A DNA stretch of 64,000 nt from the NCBI GenBank assembly GCA_964023205.1, contig OZ026848.1, positions 27,329,912 to 27,393,911 on the forward strand, read 5' to 3'. This stretch comes from Lutraria lutraria. Lineage: Eukaryota > Mollusca > Bivalvia > Venerida > Mactridae. Position numbers and translations under genes: made by a program. Shown here piece after piece: positions 1-12,779 of the stretch (positions within the stretch are counted from its first letter, which is position 1; every line of letters begins with the position of its first letter). Under the pieces are notes generated by a model. It made no database searches. It saw nothing but the letters and a program-made list of their open reading frames with translations, and was not told where the DNA came from.

Positions 1-768
1 ACTCCAAACAAACTTATTTTTATTTTCAGCCTAAAATGGCTAAAGAATTATGCTTCTAGATTGATGATAGTTATATTTCACGATAGGTGAAGGTCATTTT
101 CAGAAAACAACATTACCTATACCGATTGACCCTTTTCTAAATTTCAAAGTCAGTAAAGGGCAAAAATATATTTAATCTAGGCACTTCTGTCACTCGGTGA
201 GCCCCACCAAGTTCACCAAGGACCAGCGGACTTGTCTGATAGATTGTGTGTCGATCCGATAAAGAATCTTATCTCATTGGACCGACTGTCCTGCGAATTA
301 TTTACCTTATGTACATGTATACGCATTTATGCTTGTTTTCTTTCTTCGGTCTGACAGATTTACTTTTTGATACAATGGAATTTTAAAGCTTGTCAGACCG
401 AATGTCCGGCAGATTTTTTGTTCAGTGTCCTCAATAACAACCGGCCAATTGAGCCACATAGAATTGAGTTTGGGCCAGTTAGAAATCTCGAAGTTTTAAT
501 ATATATTGCTGGAAAAATGCCTGGACCCCCCAGCAGGCCCGTTAGTCTAGTTTTTGAGCCCGTTGGCCACAAACTTATTGTTAGTTTCCCCTGGAAGTGA
601 AAAAGAATGTAAATGATAATTAGTATTTAGTATTATGACAAATTAAATTTGGATCAATATTATAATTTTCAATATTACACGTATTGAGTTAGTATTACTA
701 ATTCATCTTTTTTTAAATTCACTAAATTACTAAATACTATAAAAATCTATGAATTCATTTATCTTCAG
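1..768. other. MINDY3 upstream intron with two repeat fragments
   Basis: No exon is visible here; the 769 acceptor is preceded by a normal pyrimidine tract and AG. Bases 1-185 resemble the element at 4343-4626 in a later intron: both have ATGCTTCTAGAT and GTAAAGGGCAAA. Bases about 190-430 carry diverged GGACCGA and GACCGAATGTCC phrases of the repeat at 1945-2265. The 77-codon open frame at 367-600 lies in this repeat-like DNA and shows no protein family. Confidence 0.55.
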
Positions 769-3700
769 GTTTTGTGTTTAGTGAACATGAATCGACAGCT
801 TTAGTGCAGTATGAAGGTGGACCATGTGCAGTTATTGTTCCAGTCCAAGGATTTATCTTGAAAAATGCTTTGTTCTGTGAAAATCCAAAAGAAGATTTGT
901 CTCAAACAACTGGTAATTTATGCAATTAATCTCACTCTCTTTTGATTATGTAATAACAATGAAGTTTAGAATTTCTTTGAGTTCACTTCAACCTACAGCT
1001 ACAATGTAGGGTAATTTCTTAAATCTGGCAACTTTCCCAGCTTTTAATGGTGAAGGAAGATCCTAAAAGCACTTCTGGGTAGAGCCCCCAACCTTCTACA
1101 TGGGTTGTTATATATGTAATATGTATATAGGGTGAAGAAATATTTTAAGGACAGGTGAAAATGCTCCCAACTCCATATGGCCTTAAAAAATCAAAAAACA
1201 ACTTAATTCATACATGTTATACAATAGGCAGAAATAGTACTAAATAGGAATCAAAATATAGCAGTAAAATAACATATGAAGACTAGTTTTGATCATTTAC
1301 GAAGTGATATATATATATAATTATATTATATACATTTATATTTTAGTTAAAAAAATGCACAAGTTGTCACACTTAAAAAATGACTTTACACAATTGTCTT
1401 TCTTTCAAATGCATGTTATATACATTCATAGTCATACTCATTTATGGAACAGTCAAACTGAGGTACTCAGTGTTTGGTTGACATTTTGAACTGTTGGCGC
1501 TGTTCAAAAGTCACCCTCCGCCTCGGGACCACAGTTTTGACTGTTCCACAAATGCCTATGAAATAATTGTATACTGTATGCAAATAAATTTTCAGTTGAA
1601 GAAAGTGCACTGCTACTTCAACAAGCATTAAGTGACATACTCATTAATGTTTCATCTGGTGACTATACACTCCTCAGTCTTGAAGAGGAGTCACAGGAAA
1701 GCAACAACCAATCAGAAAACTGCAATGAAAGTGAGGCTGGGGAGAGTTCATGTAAGAAGTCTAGAATGGACCAAGAACTGTTTCATTCCAAACTAAGGTA
1801 AAAATAATGTGAGGTATCCATCATGTTTTAGAAGTGCTTAATTGTGTTTGTTGTTGAAGTGATTTGTGAATTATAATTAATCAGTTATTTAGCTGGGTAT
1901 TTTTTTTCAAATCAAGCCTTAAAAACTTAAGAAGCAGTCTTTGAATTTAGTCCAGGACCAAATCCACCAAAATGGCAGTTGGTCCAGTAAATTTGAAATG
2001 GTCAGTGGTCCGACAGTCCAGTAAATTTATCACTAGATAAAAAAATATATAGTTTTTTTTGCCAAATTTTGTATATGAAATTTGTGTGGACATTTTTTGG
2101 TCCACTTAAGTTAAAGTTCATTCTGTCCAGTAAAGTTTGCATTATCACTGGACCGAATGTCCAGTGCTTGAAAAAAAATTTGTGGAGATTGGAGAAGTTA
2201 TCAAAATGGAACAGTCTGGATAGAACCAAGAAGATATTGAAGGAGAATCTGATTACTAAACCTGTACAAATGTATTAGCAAAAAACAATGAACAATTACA
2301 GAACCAGATGACCAACATATTCAAAAACATTACTAGACCAGACAATATGTTTCTGGTCCACAATATTTATATTGACTTGAAATTTTGCTAAAAATTGTTT
2401 TATTGGACACGAAGGTCAGTAATTTTCTACAGACCTGACAGACTTTCACAACTAATTAATGGTAAGAGAAGAAAATGTATAAATTGGTATAAATTCTACA
2501 ATCATGTTGTCTGTATAATGATAAGTCAATATTTTATTTTCAACCATACTTTTAATCAAAACTGCATCTTTTAAATTACTTTTTTTGTTATTGATTAATA
2601 AATGTTGATATAAATTTTCTACTATTTCAGATGTACAAAGTGTTCAGATGTAGAAATGCTGAGAGAGTGTATGAAGACAAATATATCAGGTTTTATGGGA
2701 ACATCAGGGGTGTTGTTATATCTGTACTCAATTTTAATAACCAAGGTAGGTATATACAGTCATACATGTACAGTTCAACCTCTCCAGAGCGGCCCTCTCT
2801 TGAGCAACAACCTCCCTTCAACAACAGCATGATTTTTTTCCACTGCATGACCTAACTATTAATTTAACCTCTCTAGAGCAACAATCTCTCAACAACAACT
2901 TAATTTTGCTACTCCCAAAGGGTTTCTTGCTTTGGAGAGGTTGCACTGTACACGTTTTTGTTTAAATTTTTTTTACTTTTTCCGAAAATCTCATTGGATT
3001 TTTTTCTTAGATTGGCTATCTTTGGTGTCATTTTTGTTGAACTCTGAGAAAATCTGAGGGAGTATTGCAGATTACTGACAAAAATGTTGAATTCCCTCCA
3101 TGTGTGGAAAAGTTTGTGCCGTTTCCTTGGGGAAGAATTAATTAGTACTGGTTCGAATATACCGTCCAGAAAAAACTGGTTTCTAGGTGAACTGAAAAAT
3201 AATATTGAAAAATGGCTTTTAACCCCTAAAGCAAATAATCAGATTACAGGCACTAATTGTATTTCATATATATTTTTGCTTAATTGTTGTAAATGTATAT
3301 TCCATGTCAGTGTTATGCCATAAATATCAGAGACAACAATAGAGATCCTTACAGCTAAAATGTTCAACACTTAAGTAATTAAATTGCGACCTCATTTAGT
3401 ATAATGAATGATGAAATTGCAAAAGCACTATACATAAATACATGATCAATATTCTTTTGTTAGAAGTATTATTCTGTAATCACTTGTGTATAGGTTGTGC
3501 CTGTGTGTATGACGTTAAAAAAGCAGAAATCTTGGGAAAAATTGTATCATGTACAAAAATTATGTAATGTTTTAGCAAAGAAAATATACAAAACAGATGA
3601 AAAATAAAAAAAGCAGTGCCAGTTTTGTTTATTTGTGTGCTTCGTAAAAACGTGATGTTTACTTTAGGTATAAGGCCTATAAATTGTAAGAACAAGGGGG

Positions 3701-6700
3701 CCGAAAATAAATCGATATGAAGGGAATATATATTGACTTAACCTGTCAACACCTTCTCAAACTTCTCAATTTTAACACCTCATATGCGTGGCATACGTTA
3801 AAAGCTGTAACTCGAAACTTGTTTATTCAGTTGTGACATGTTTAATGTATACAGAATTGTGACATAGTATTAATTACTTTAAAAGAAAAGAAAACATGGG
3901 ATTGACTTCTACACCTATGTATAAGACGCCCCCGAATTATTGTCCCAATTTTGGATGTGAAAATGCACAAGTGATTACGTTATTCTTACCATTGTTAAAG
4001 GAATTGCTTATGATATTAGTGCAATTTTAACATCTTCTAAATTTCTACTGTTTCCTATATTCTTCTCCTATTTTCTTCAGGGCTTAGAACAAATAAAGAA
4101 TGAAGTTGAGGATCCTGGGGAACCATTAATTGATGGCATATATGGTCATGGGAGGTAACTGTAGATTTATTTATTGATTCTTTGAGAAAAAGATGTCACT
4201 TGACTGAAATATGCAAATTGTACTCAGATGTCTGAATAGTTTAACAGTAATTGTACAATAAACTTTATTAAGATGCCATTTTAATATCAAAACCAACTCA
4301 TCATAGACATACTGACTAATAATTATTTTCTGAAATTAAAATTAAGTTGGTTTGTCCTTTACTGACCAACCCGATAAAATCATGCCGACTCAAAAAAATT
4401 TATCGCAAAATCTGGGAGAAATTTATTTCTATACTTGGGAAAACGTACATGTATACACTCAGTGCTTACGATAAACATGTAAAGTAGGTATCCTTTGAAG
4501 TAATGAAGGAAAACAATAATGCTTCTAGATAGGTAAAGGTCAAATTCAGAAATAAAATAAAATATTTTTCCTACCTACCGACCCTCTTCTAAAATTCAGG
4601 GTCGGTAAAGGGCAAACAAACATATTTTTAATTTAGGCCCAGGTATTCAATACTTCCTCTTTGTTTCAACCTTATAGTGACACCTGTTCTTTAATAAAAA
4701 AAAACTTGATTGGGCTTCCTTATATATAAGTCTTGAGGTTTATCTTACATTTTTATGTCCCCGTATCAATAAATCGGAGGTATATTGTTTTTGGCCTGTC
4801 TGTTAGTACAAAACTTTTATCTTGCCTATAAAATCAAAACGCTTCCACCTACAGTTATCAAACTTCATATGTTGGTTCCTCATGACAACCTCTACAGGAC
4901 CTGTGTGTTTTAAGTTCAGTAGGTCAAAAATCAAGGTCACCCAGAAGGGGCATTGTATTTCTTGTTCTAATCTGTCGTGGCTAGTTTTTATGCATATAGT
5001 GATTGCCTTTGTCAGTTGGGCCGTCCGTATGAGGTTAAGTCAATCTGCCACAGGGGGCATATGCGTTTGGTGAATGAAAGTTGTACTGTTTATTCTCTAA
5101 GCTGGTTGTAGTCTTTGAAGTTTATCAGTTACATGAAACAATGTTAAAATTATTATTATTAGGGGGTATATTGCTTTGCACATGACAGTCTGTCGGTCCA
5201 TCCGTAACCAAACCTTGTCCGACCAATAACTAGAGAACGACTTGGCCTAAGCTCATCAGATTTGGTTGGGATGTTGGTCTTCACATGTAGATGACCCCTA
5301 TCGATTTTGAGGTCAAAGGTCAAGGTCACAAGGGGGCATTCGTGTTTCACAGTCACTTCTTGTTATGTATAAATTCCTGTAAATGATATCATGTTTGTTG
5401 TATTGTTTTCAGTCAAAGTCTCATCAATTTATTAATTACAAGTAAAGCGGTCACAAACGTATGGGACAATCATAAGGATGTATCGGGTCTCAGTAAGTAC
5501 ACATTAACCAATACCATAAGTATTCGTTATCAGTCTTTGTGGCAAAGAATATATTTTATAAAAGTCACCTCTTTGCTGTGAAAAGTTTTAATCCTTTTAA
5601 TCTGTAAGATGGCATTTCCTGTATTTTCTATTATAGTGATTGATTATGAATGAAGAATTTAAGTATTTCTTCACAGTTTGGGTATTTTTTCCATGTAATT
5701 TTGCTATCTTATATAGGACTTTTTAGGCATATTTTGATCAACTCTGCAGATGATAACACAATCAGTCAAACCTAAATATGTATAAACATAGGTCATCCTT
5801 GGTAAAGGCATGTGTCCTGTATAGACGGTAGGCAGTAGTTATTTCGTCTTTAATAATTAACAAAGGACAGCCTTTATTACAAAGTGGCCTTTATTCAGAG
5901 GTGGCCGCTATCACATGTTTGACTGTACGTATGAAGAAAAACATATTTGATTAAAAATTGTTCCTATTTTGCTGATGTAAGTACAGCATAAAGTCATATG
6001 TTCTATTATATAAAATCTATGATGCTTTGGTAATGGACACTAGATCAAAGAATTTGATGCCAATTGTGTTAAACATAGACAGTCCATATTCCTTTCATAA
6101 ACTCGTAAGCCATGAAAAAGGAGGTTTGCTCCAATGAATTACAGTCAAACATGTGTTAGCGGTCACCTCACAATAAAGGCCACCTGTCAATAAAGGCCAT
6201 AGTATGTCTTTCCCCAATGATGGCCTTTGTTCACATGTATGACAGACTGTAATGACATCTTTATATGATCATATTTTTCAGAATTACAGGGTGTTACAAG
6301 ACGGGCACATGTTGGATTTTTGTCATTCATGGAGCATTTAAGATATTGTGAAGTGAGTGTGTCATTGTTTTTCTGTTATATGTTGGAAATGTTTTTAAGA
6401 AATTCAAAAACAACTTCTAAGTTATTTTCCTGAGAATTTCTTCATAAAATTTATTTGTCCAAATGATTTTAATCTTACCATAATGCAAACATTTTTTTGT
6501 GTGAATCAAATGTACAAACAATTCTAACGGATCTTATGTGAGATTATGTTTTCCTTTGAAGTAGAACTAAGAAGAAGTTTTGAATCTAACTTTCTTTGTT
6601 ACCTTAGTCCAAGGAAGGGCTGTCTATGAATTCTTGATTATTTTTTAAAACATTATATAGTGGCAATATTTATTTAAAGTCCCATAAGCTTATAAATGTT

Positions 6701-9700
6701 TTGGTCCTAATAGTTTCTGTTTGTCCTATAACAGAGGAATCCCGTGTCTTTTCTTCCGGCGCATACTTTATAGCAAGAAAAAATGTTTCTGAAACTACTA
6801 TCGTATTTTTTTCAATATCATTGAAATAAATACTATTTAGAGAACACCTGGGTTTTCCCGCAGTCATGCTATGCACATGTAGTGAAGTGACGTTACACGC
6901 TCTACATATTTCAAGTTTACGAAAGCAAAAATCACAGTGAAATGAGTGCTTAAAGACGAAAAAGGGCTTGTTTCGTCGGTAATAATTATCTTGGGATAAT
7001 ATCAGCAATTAAATGTTTTTCCATATATTTTTCTACAGCAAAAAGCTAATGGGGCTTTAATGTACATTTTGTTGTCAAATTTCAGGTTGGTTGGAATTTG
7101 AAGAATCCAGACTATCCTATATGGGTTGTTGGTAGTGAAACACACCTAACATTATTATTTTCTAGGGTAAGACAGTTTATACTGATAAGTCTCATTCTAA
7201 ACAATTCAATTCTTTATCCCAGCCAGTTGATGTCAGTACATTATAACAGTATACATTTACTTTAAAAAGGATTCTTGCCAACAGATTAAAGTAATTAGTA
7301 ATTGCAGCCCACATACTTTTAAGGTTGGCCTAACCAAACTATGTTTGCTCTTTAAGTTGCATTCCATGTTATTAGAATAAAATTGGGTTGTGATCAAAAT
7401 TGAAATTTGACCATTAAAATTATTGCCCTTTGTTCAATTTTCCATTAAAGCTAACCAGACTGTTACAATTGCTGTGTTCTGTGGGGGCATTCAAGTCTGT
7501 GACACAGTTTTGTATTTTTGTTATTTATATTCTGATGGTCTTTTAAAAAAAGTCAGTCCAGAATAAGTCTTGTCACCCTCATTGACCCCTTAATGTATTT
7601 CTGCCAGTTGTGTTTTGTGATTCGTGTATGAATAGATACTTGTATCCTCTGGGGTCCTGGGCATCATTTCCCGATGTTCATAGCCGAGAAAGCTTTTTTT
7701 ACTTGTATTCTCTGAATCTGGGGTCCTGGGCATCATTTCCCGATGTGTCATATCCAAGAAAGCTTTTTTTTACTTTAATAATATTCGTACTTAGCCTAGT
7801 GTAGCAACTCAATCAATTATAACACCCTCTCATTATAACAACTACTTACTGTCAAACCTGTGCACAATGACCACCTTTGAGAAAGAAATAATGTGGCCTT
7901 TATTGACAGATAGCATTTATTCAGAGGTCTTGTTGTTCTAAATAAGCAATAATGGTTTTTAAAATAATGGCTTTTACTCAAAGGATGGCCTTTATTCAGT
8001 GGTGCTCGTTTGACTGTATGAAAGATTTCTAAGTTTTGCTATCTCAAATTTATTTGTGTTTGCCTTTTGTTTCAGAATACAAACTTAGTAATTAGTGAAA
8101 CATTAGAGTCAAATGCAAGAAGAATATTTCAAAGATTTGATCCCGAAGGTTTGTAGATTTTCTCAAGTTCTGTCTAGTAAGCTGGCTTTTTTTGTGTTTT
8201 TTTTGGGGGGGGGGGGGGTAAAGTCGCCCCAGATCCAGGATCATAAAGATTTGTTACTATTTGACCAGTTAATTGTCTGACGGGAAGTTACATTATACTT
8301 TTTTCAGGCTGACTCTCTATACAGTGGAAAACATTTATCAATGATATATTTTGAAATTTTTCATTTAAATTTGACTTATAATTATATGCAGTGTATTACT
8401 GTTTTATTACCTAAAATGGGCAAACACTGTAAGAAAATTGACTTTGATGTTTTTCAGGTAATGGTTTCATAGCAACTAGTCTTCTAGGTGATGTCATGGC
8501 ATCATTAGATCTTGTTTCTGATAAAGAATAGTAAGTTTATCTACTGTTAAAGAAGGGTTTTAAGTCGTTTTTATACGTATACAACCAATGTACACTTGAT
8601 TTTATTTAACTTTTGTTTAACGGCCCATTGACAGCTATGGTTATTTTAGAGCCACCCCAAAGAAGGGGAGATAAGATACAGGAGAACCAGGCATTTATAT
8701 CCCTTCCTGGTACTTAACTGTGTCCAGAGTTAAGCACCGATACACGCTTCACCCTTATTTCCAGTGATTTTCTACACACAGTACTTGGCTCGGTAGTTGG
8801 GATGGGGACGTTGAAAAAGCATCCTAAATTCAAAAGGCAGAGCTGACAATTGTACCAAATTGGGCCTTAAGAAATAAAAATATTTTTATTAAATCATTAC
8901 CTCTATTGAACAGCCCTCTTTGTTCTGAATGTTACATATGAGGATGTTAGTTTGGGAATATAAGGTATATGTAATGTCAAATCCTGAAAGAGTAATTATT
9001 CCTTACAGTGTCGACATCATGGCTGCAAAGTTAGACTCAGAAAATCTTGGCATTATAACCCAAAACAGTTTCTTTGAAGAGTTCTTCGCAGGGGAGGCTA
9101 CTCCAGAAATACCGAAGTCTTTCACATTATATCATTATAACGGATTACCTAGATCATGCCATGAAAAGAAGGTAATTTGTTAGTGTTTGGCCTAATATTT
9201 GTTTACTGGTTCAATTTATTCTTTTATCATATTTATGTTATGAATACATAGAAGTTGATGCAATGTCACGAAAGCTGGATCTATAAAATTTTAAATGGTC
9301 AAAATGTGAAATTTTGTTCCAAAGTCGATACTAATTAAAATATTATTTTAGTGTTTGGTCTTAAATTTGCTGACTTGTTTTTATGTATTATTTACAAACA
9401 TTATATTTTTTTCATCGTGAATAATTATTGATGTCAATATTTCATTAATATGATAAATATTGATGATATTTTTTAAAAAAGTCTGTTATTTATAAGTCAT
9501 GTCAAAATCTCAATTTTTACATTTTTCTGACAGAAAAATGAATACTTCCAATGGAGATACATTTTAATTATTTTATTTTTGAAAAAAACTTTTACACCCC
9601 TTGTATTTCCTCTGTTTTCAGGTTTGTTACAGCGAGGCTCATGCAGTCTTACAAGATGAGGTTGAAGTGCAAATACTGACTGATGTTACACCAATGAAAA

Positions 9701-9771
9701 TGGTTCTTCTAACAAAATGGCCCACTATAGAAATCAAATGGAAAAACAATTTGATACCATCTCTGAATTGA
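769..9771 (+). CDS. MINDY3: MINDY3 (FAM188A/CARP) ubiquitin carboxyl-terminal hydrolase, 5'-partial, 11 coding exons
   Basis: Cysteine deubiquitinase that trims Lys48-linked ubiquitin chains (known family role). Exons: 769-912, 1596-1797, 2631-2745, 4081-4154, 5413-5492, 6282-6352, 7086-7166, 8076-8148, 8458-8530, 9009-9171, 9622-9771 (TGA 9769-9771). All junctions are AG..GT and every phase matches, giving 408 residues. Human MINDY3 has 445, so about 36 N-terminal residues lie left of the window. The first exon carries YEGGPCAVI with the catalytic Cys (human Cys51). The exon at 7086 carries VGSETHLTLLF with the catalytic His (human His287). Also recognisable are GVLLYLYSILITKG, EPLIDGIYGHGSQSL, an EF-hand-like FDPEGNGFI, and C-terminal SFTLYHYNGL and LLTKWP. 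The weakest match is the Ser/Glu-rich insert around 1680-1780. No frame break is seen. The enzyme is probably active. Confidence 0.95.
1945..2265 (+). repeat. Dispersed repeat with GACCGAATGTCCAGTGCTT phrase
   Basis: This intronic repeat in MINDY3 has a second copy in the same orientation at 52040-52332. Both contain CCACCAAAATGG, GTCAGTGGTCCGA, CCAGTAAAGTTTGC and GACCGAATGTCCAGTGCTT in the same order. The class is not recognised. Short ORFs on both strands here are chance frames. Confidence 0.7.
2757..2952 (+). mobile_element. MITE-like inverted-repeat element, family 2
   Basis: The ends are inverted copies: ACAGTTCAACCTCTCCAGAG on the left, and GGAGAGGTTGCACTGTAC on the right. The middle holds GAGCAACAACCTC motifs. 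About 195 bp, no coding capacity. A related copy is at 26070-26227, and a diverged one in the opposite orientation at 49495-49670. It lies just downstream of the MINDY3 exon at 2631-2745. Confidence 0.75.
3085..3215 (+). mobile_element. 3' fragment of a tRNA-derived SINE
   Basis: The stretch from CCATGTGTGG to TAGGTGAACTGAA matches, with drift, the 3' half of the SINE at 13003-13225, sharing GGAAGAATTAATTAGT-type and ACTGGTT phrases. The tRNA-like head is missing, as expected of a 5'-truncated copy. Intronic in MINDY3. Confidence 0.55.
4343..4626. mobile_element. MITE-like element with GTTTGTCCTTTACTGACC ends
   Basis: The left end GTTTGTCCTTTACTGACC is nearly the reverse complement of the right end GGTCGGTAAAGGGCAAAC. 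About 280 bp and non-coding. It lies in the MINDY3 intron after exon 4081-4154. A related fragment starts the window (1-185). Confidence 0.65.
4755..5366 (+). repeat. Two adjacent dispersed repeats with AAGGTCAAGGTCAC
   Basis: Bases 4755-5065 contain GTCAAAAATCAAGGTCACCC. Bases 5158-5366 contain AACTAGAGAACGACTTGGCC and GGTCAAAGGTCAAGGTCAC. The second unit is closely similar to 15284-15580 and, inverted, to 57590-57830. I associate this repeat with many bivalve genomes. The minus-strand ORFs in its copies are shadows of the repeat. Confidence 0.7.
5860..6251. mobile_element. Two MITE family 1 copies (TACAGTCAAACCTGTG ends)
   Basis: A right-hand half at 5860-5929 ends CACATGTTTGACTGTA. A shorter, more complete copy at 6142-6251 starts ACAGTCAAACATGTG and ends with ACATGTATGACAGACTGTA. 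Both carry the family phrases GGCCACCT and AATAAAGGCC. The second copy ends about 30 bp before the exon at 6282. Confidence 0.7.
6678..7056. mobile_element. piggyBac-like MITE with TTAA target duplication, in MINDY3 intron
   Basis: TTAA at 6674-6677 and at 7057-7060 flank a 379 bp element. The left end AGTCCCATAAGC and the reverse complement of the right end AGCCCCATTAGC match at 10 of 12 positions. TTAA duplication is diagnostic of the piggyBac superfamily. A 112-codon minus-strand ORF (6670-7008) inside has no transposase-like motif, so the element is non-autonomous. It ends 29 bp before the exon at 7086. Confidence 0.7.
7648..7775 (+). repeat. Short tandem duplication in MINDY3 intron
   Basis: The phrase GGTCCTGGGCATCATTTCCC, followed by CGATG and then GAAAGC plus a T-run, occurs twice about 70 bp apart. 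It is a local duplication in the intron before exon 8076. The open frame across it is not coding. Confidence 0.8.
7844..8021. mobile_element. MITE family 1 copy
   Basis: It starts TACTGTCAAACCTGTGCACA and ends near GCTCGTTTGACTGTATG, with internal GGCCTTTATT phrases. A poly-G run follows at about 8205-8218. Intronic in MINDY3, shortly before exon 8076. Confidence 0.65.
8612..8840 (-). mobile_element. SINE family D copy, reverse orientation
   Basis: GTTTAACGGCCCATTGACAG at the left is the reverse complement of the 3' tail GGCCGTTAAACAAC of the fuller copy at 59117-59394. ACAGTACTTGGCTCGGTA is the reverse complement of its middle part. Similar reverse copy at 16205-16465. Intronic in MINDY3. 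Confidence 0.65.
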
Positions 9772-12416
9772 AATTTAGGACCAAAAGAACAGTTTTGTTC
9801 AATCTGTAGATCTTATGTTTTACATCATGGTGCAAAACAGTTGTAAACCGATCTTCTGTTTACTTATGTTACATCAGTTTTGCACAAAACTATCCCTTAA
9901 TGCATAACATTGATGATATATAACTTAGCTGACTTCATCCATTGCATTCTGCAGTGAATGTAAAAGACAAAGAAGTATAACTAAAGTAATTCAGAGAACT
10001 GACAAACTTGAAGATGTTAATTGATCAGATAAAATATTACTTGCTCATAATGTATATTAAATAAGTTCTTCTTTAAAAATCAAAGAAAATCTTTTAATAA
10101 GTTCTATTATCTAGTATAAAAGACTTTGATTTATTTTCTGTCAAATCCATTTTGAAACATTCATTTTAAAACTAGTAGCAGCATTCAAATGAGAGATTAA
10201 ATGGAGAATGTGCAAAATTGTTGACAACAACAAACTAATGATTAAATGTTAAGCAGATAGATAGGTTTAGATAGATAGATAGATTTATTTCAATATACAA
10301 TATGTTAACATGGCATACATCAATAGAGCATACATATGACAAGAAGATAACATGTATGAATTTATGGAAATCCATGTCAAACAACATTATGTATCAAGGG
10401 TAGCAGAAAAAAGAGATAATAAAAATAAACCTTTATTTCAATTGTGTACCAATGATTACCTATAAATGTCACTATCCTAATAACCTGCCCCCCCCCCTGT
10501 CTTCCTGTCAGTTTTGATATTTCCTTTATCTGATGCATCCCAAAAGATCCAAAAATTCAACAATACCTTGTCTAATTGAGAAAAAGATGTTATCACAGCA
10601 TTATTAGTGAATTTCTTTGATTATTCTGCATATGTGTATTATGTATTATTTATTTCACTATATTTTGCATATTGTTTTTTGTTGTTGTTTTTTCATCAAA
10701 AAAGTGCTATTGTTAGTTTATTGTTAGAAAAATGAATAAAAAACAAATACAAATAATTAATTTTCACACTAAATTTTTATTAACTCTTATAGAGTTTTAA
10801 TCAAAATTGAAAGAAAAATTGTGCATTCTAAAAAGAACAGTTTTATTACTAAAATGTGAGTTATTTGGTCTTTCAATAAATTAGCCTAGTTTATGTCTGT
10901 ATTCTTTATGTTAAAATAGATTTTCGGCAGTTTTAAAGTTTTTCAGTTTTTAAAAAAAACTATGAATTTTTTAGATAACACTTATCAGATACTTAAATTA
11001 TATGTACATGTATGTTAAATATCATTTTATACATGTATATAATACATCATTCTTCAGGTCAGCTTGTTTTTTATTTGCTTTAACGTGCAATTTCAGGGGC
11101 CATAATCCTATTTGGTATATTTTGCCATACTTTTGTCGTCCAACTCTTCTGTCATTTTTGATACCAAATTTTTATTGCATGTGTCTGTTCAATGAGTTGT
11201 AAAGTGACTATCAATTTTTGTATGTCAGCCCTGTATAAGCATTTATAAATATTGTTGTATACAATCTTGAATTGTAAAACAACAACATTGATTTGGTGCC
11301 ATTCTGCATTGTAAATAACTTAGAAATAGCTGTAGATAGATGATAATAACTTGTCCCATATCATTATTGTGTGTTCTGTAAAAGAAATCAATTAGTAAAA
11401 CTCAGTCATCAGTATAATGGTAATTGGTAAAATGTAAACAAAAACACTCCACTGTGAGGTATATTCAGTAATTTGGAAACAGATGTATATGAAAATTTCA
11501 ATAGTCAACAAAACTGTCTTGGTTTTGAATGATCTGGTATTCAGATGTACAGACTATAAGAAAAATGAGGGGGAAATCATGTGCTGGAAACTTGTCCATA
11601 TTTTGGTGATTTTTGTCCTTGGAAAATCTATAAATAAGAAGTTACATATACGGTATAATGAGATTCTCACAATACTATTGTTTAAGGTTCAATTTCTGAC
11701 TCATCAAATTGACCCAAAGTCAGTTATTTCCCTCTTGTTAAAGTCTTTTTTTCTAATCAACTATGGGCCCTATTATTTCAGGTATATGATTTTGACTCAT
11801 TGTTAAAATAGTTAAAAGGACCATATGTAGCTCATTATACATTATATTATAATTTGACCAGGTGCCAAATTTTTATACGCCTGTTTGAAAAACGGGTCGT
11901 ATTATGGGAACACCCGCAGTGGGTTGGCGGGCAGGCAGGCAGCATCCACAATGGTGTCCGCTCACTAATTCAAATAGTTTTATTCGGATCCTCACCAAAC
12001 TTAATGGAAATGTTTATGGCTATGATATCTTGGTCAAGTTTTGATGGGCGTATTTTGTGACCCGGCACTCTTGTTTGATTGTGCAAAAACCGCAAGTTTC
12101 CTATGAGATTTATAGTGTCGATAGATGATTCACCTATTATTTTTCCCTTAACTTGGGTCAATTGATAGAGCATAAGAGAATGTGAGCTAATCCCACAGTA
12201 TCATACATGTCCTCTGTGATGAATTTGATGATTTCATTGAGTTTTCACCATTCATATGGAGAATGTTTTAGTTACTTGCGGAGAAAAGGGTTCTGATATT
12301 GAACAAAAAAACTGCCCATCTGTATGATACTGAAAAGCTGATAAATATGAGTATAAAAACTTCTTAAAGATATTTTTCACTCACAGCTGTTGTTTTTTAT
12401 AGACATTTCTTAGATA
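9772..12416. other. MINDY3 3' UTR and AT-rich intergenic DNA
   Basis: After the MINDY3 stop codon the sequence is AT-rich with no supported gene. It contains a short AGAT microsatellite (10257-10286), a poly-C run at about 10490, and at 11871-12076 a dispersed repeat (ACGGGTCGTATTATGGGA ... TTTTATTCGGATCCTCACC) whose relative is at 60110-60290. The 107-codon ORF at 11483-11806 has chance-like composition. Confidence 0.6.
10418..10429 (+). terminator. Candidate MINDY3 polyadenylation signals
   Basis: Two AATAAA hexamers lie end to end at 10418-10423 and 10424-10429, about 650 bp after the stop codon, and another lies at 10735-10740. In AT-rich DNA such hexamers are common by chance, so the true 3' end is uncertain. 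Confidence 0.3.
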
Positions 12417-12597
12417 CAGTCAACCCTATGTTAGCTACCACCTCTGAATAAAGGTCACCCTGTAAATAAAGGCCATTCTTTTATAAACCATCATTGATTA
12501 TTTAGAACAAAATGACCTCATTAGAAAGGCCACCTCTCAGTAAAAGTCACATTTTGTCTTTCCAGAGGGTGGCTTTTATTCACAGGTTTTACTGTAC
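12417..12597. mobile_element. MITE family 1, near full-length copy
   Basis: It starts ACAGTCAACCCTATGTTAGC and ends TTCACAGGTTTTACTGTA, so the termini are inverted repeats. Inside are ACCTCTGAATAAAGGTCACC, AAATAAAGGCCATTC and GATTATTTAGAACAAAATGA, shared with the copy at 13799-13968. About 181 bp, non-coding. Confidence 0.8.
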
Positions 12598-12779
12598 TTC
12601 ATAAAACAGGAAGTTTTTTTATGGTGTCTTGTATATAAAGGACAAATGTTATATTCTAGAAATTAGTCTGTTTTTTTTGGCAATTCTGGTCAGCAGATGA
12701 CTACAACTATATACATGTAAAAGAAATACTGTTATAGCTCTTAAATAATCTTAATAAATCTAGTGTATAAAAAAAGAGG

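Noticed and set aside
367..600. 77-codon ORF upstream of the first MINDY3 exon
   Set aside because: It does not match the MINDY3 N-terminus, overlaps repeat-like GACCGAATGTCC text, and ends with no donor in frame.
6670..7008. 112-codon minus-strand ORF with several Cys pairs
   Set aside because: It lies within a TTAA-flanked MITE and has no recognisable transposase or zinc-finger spacing.
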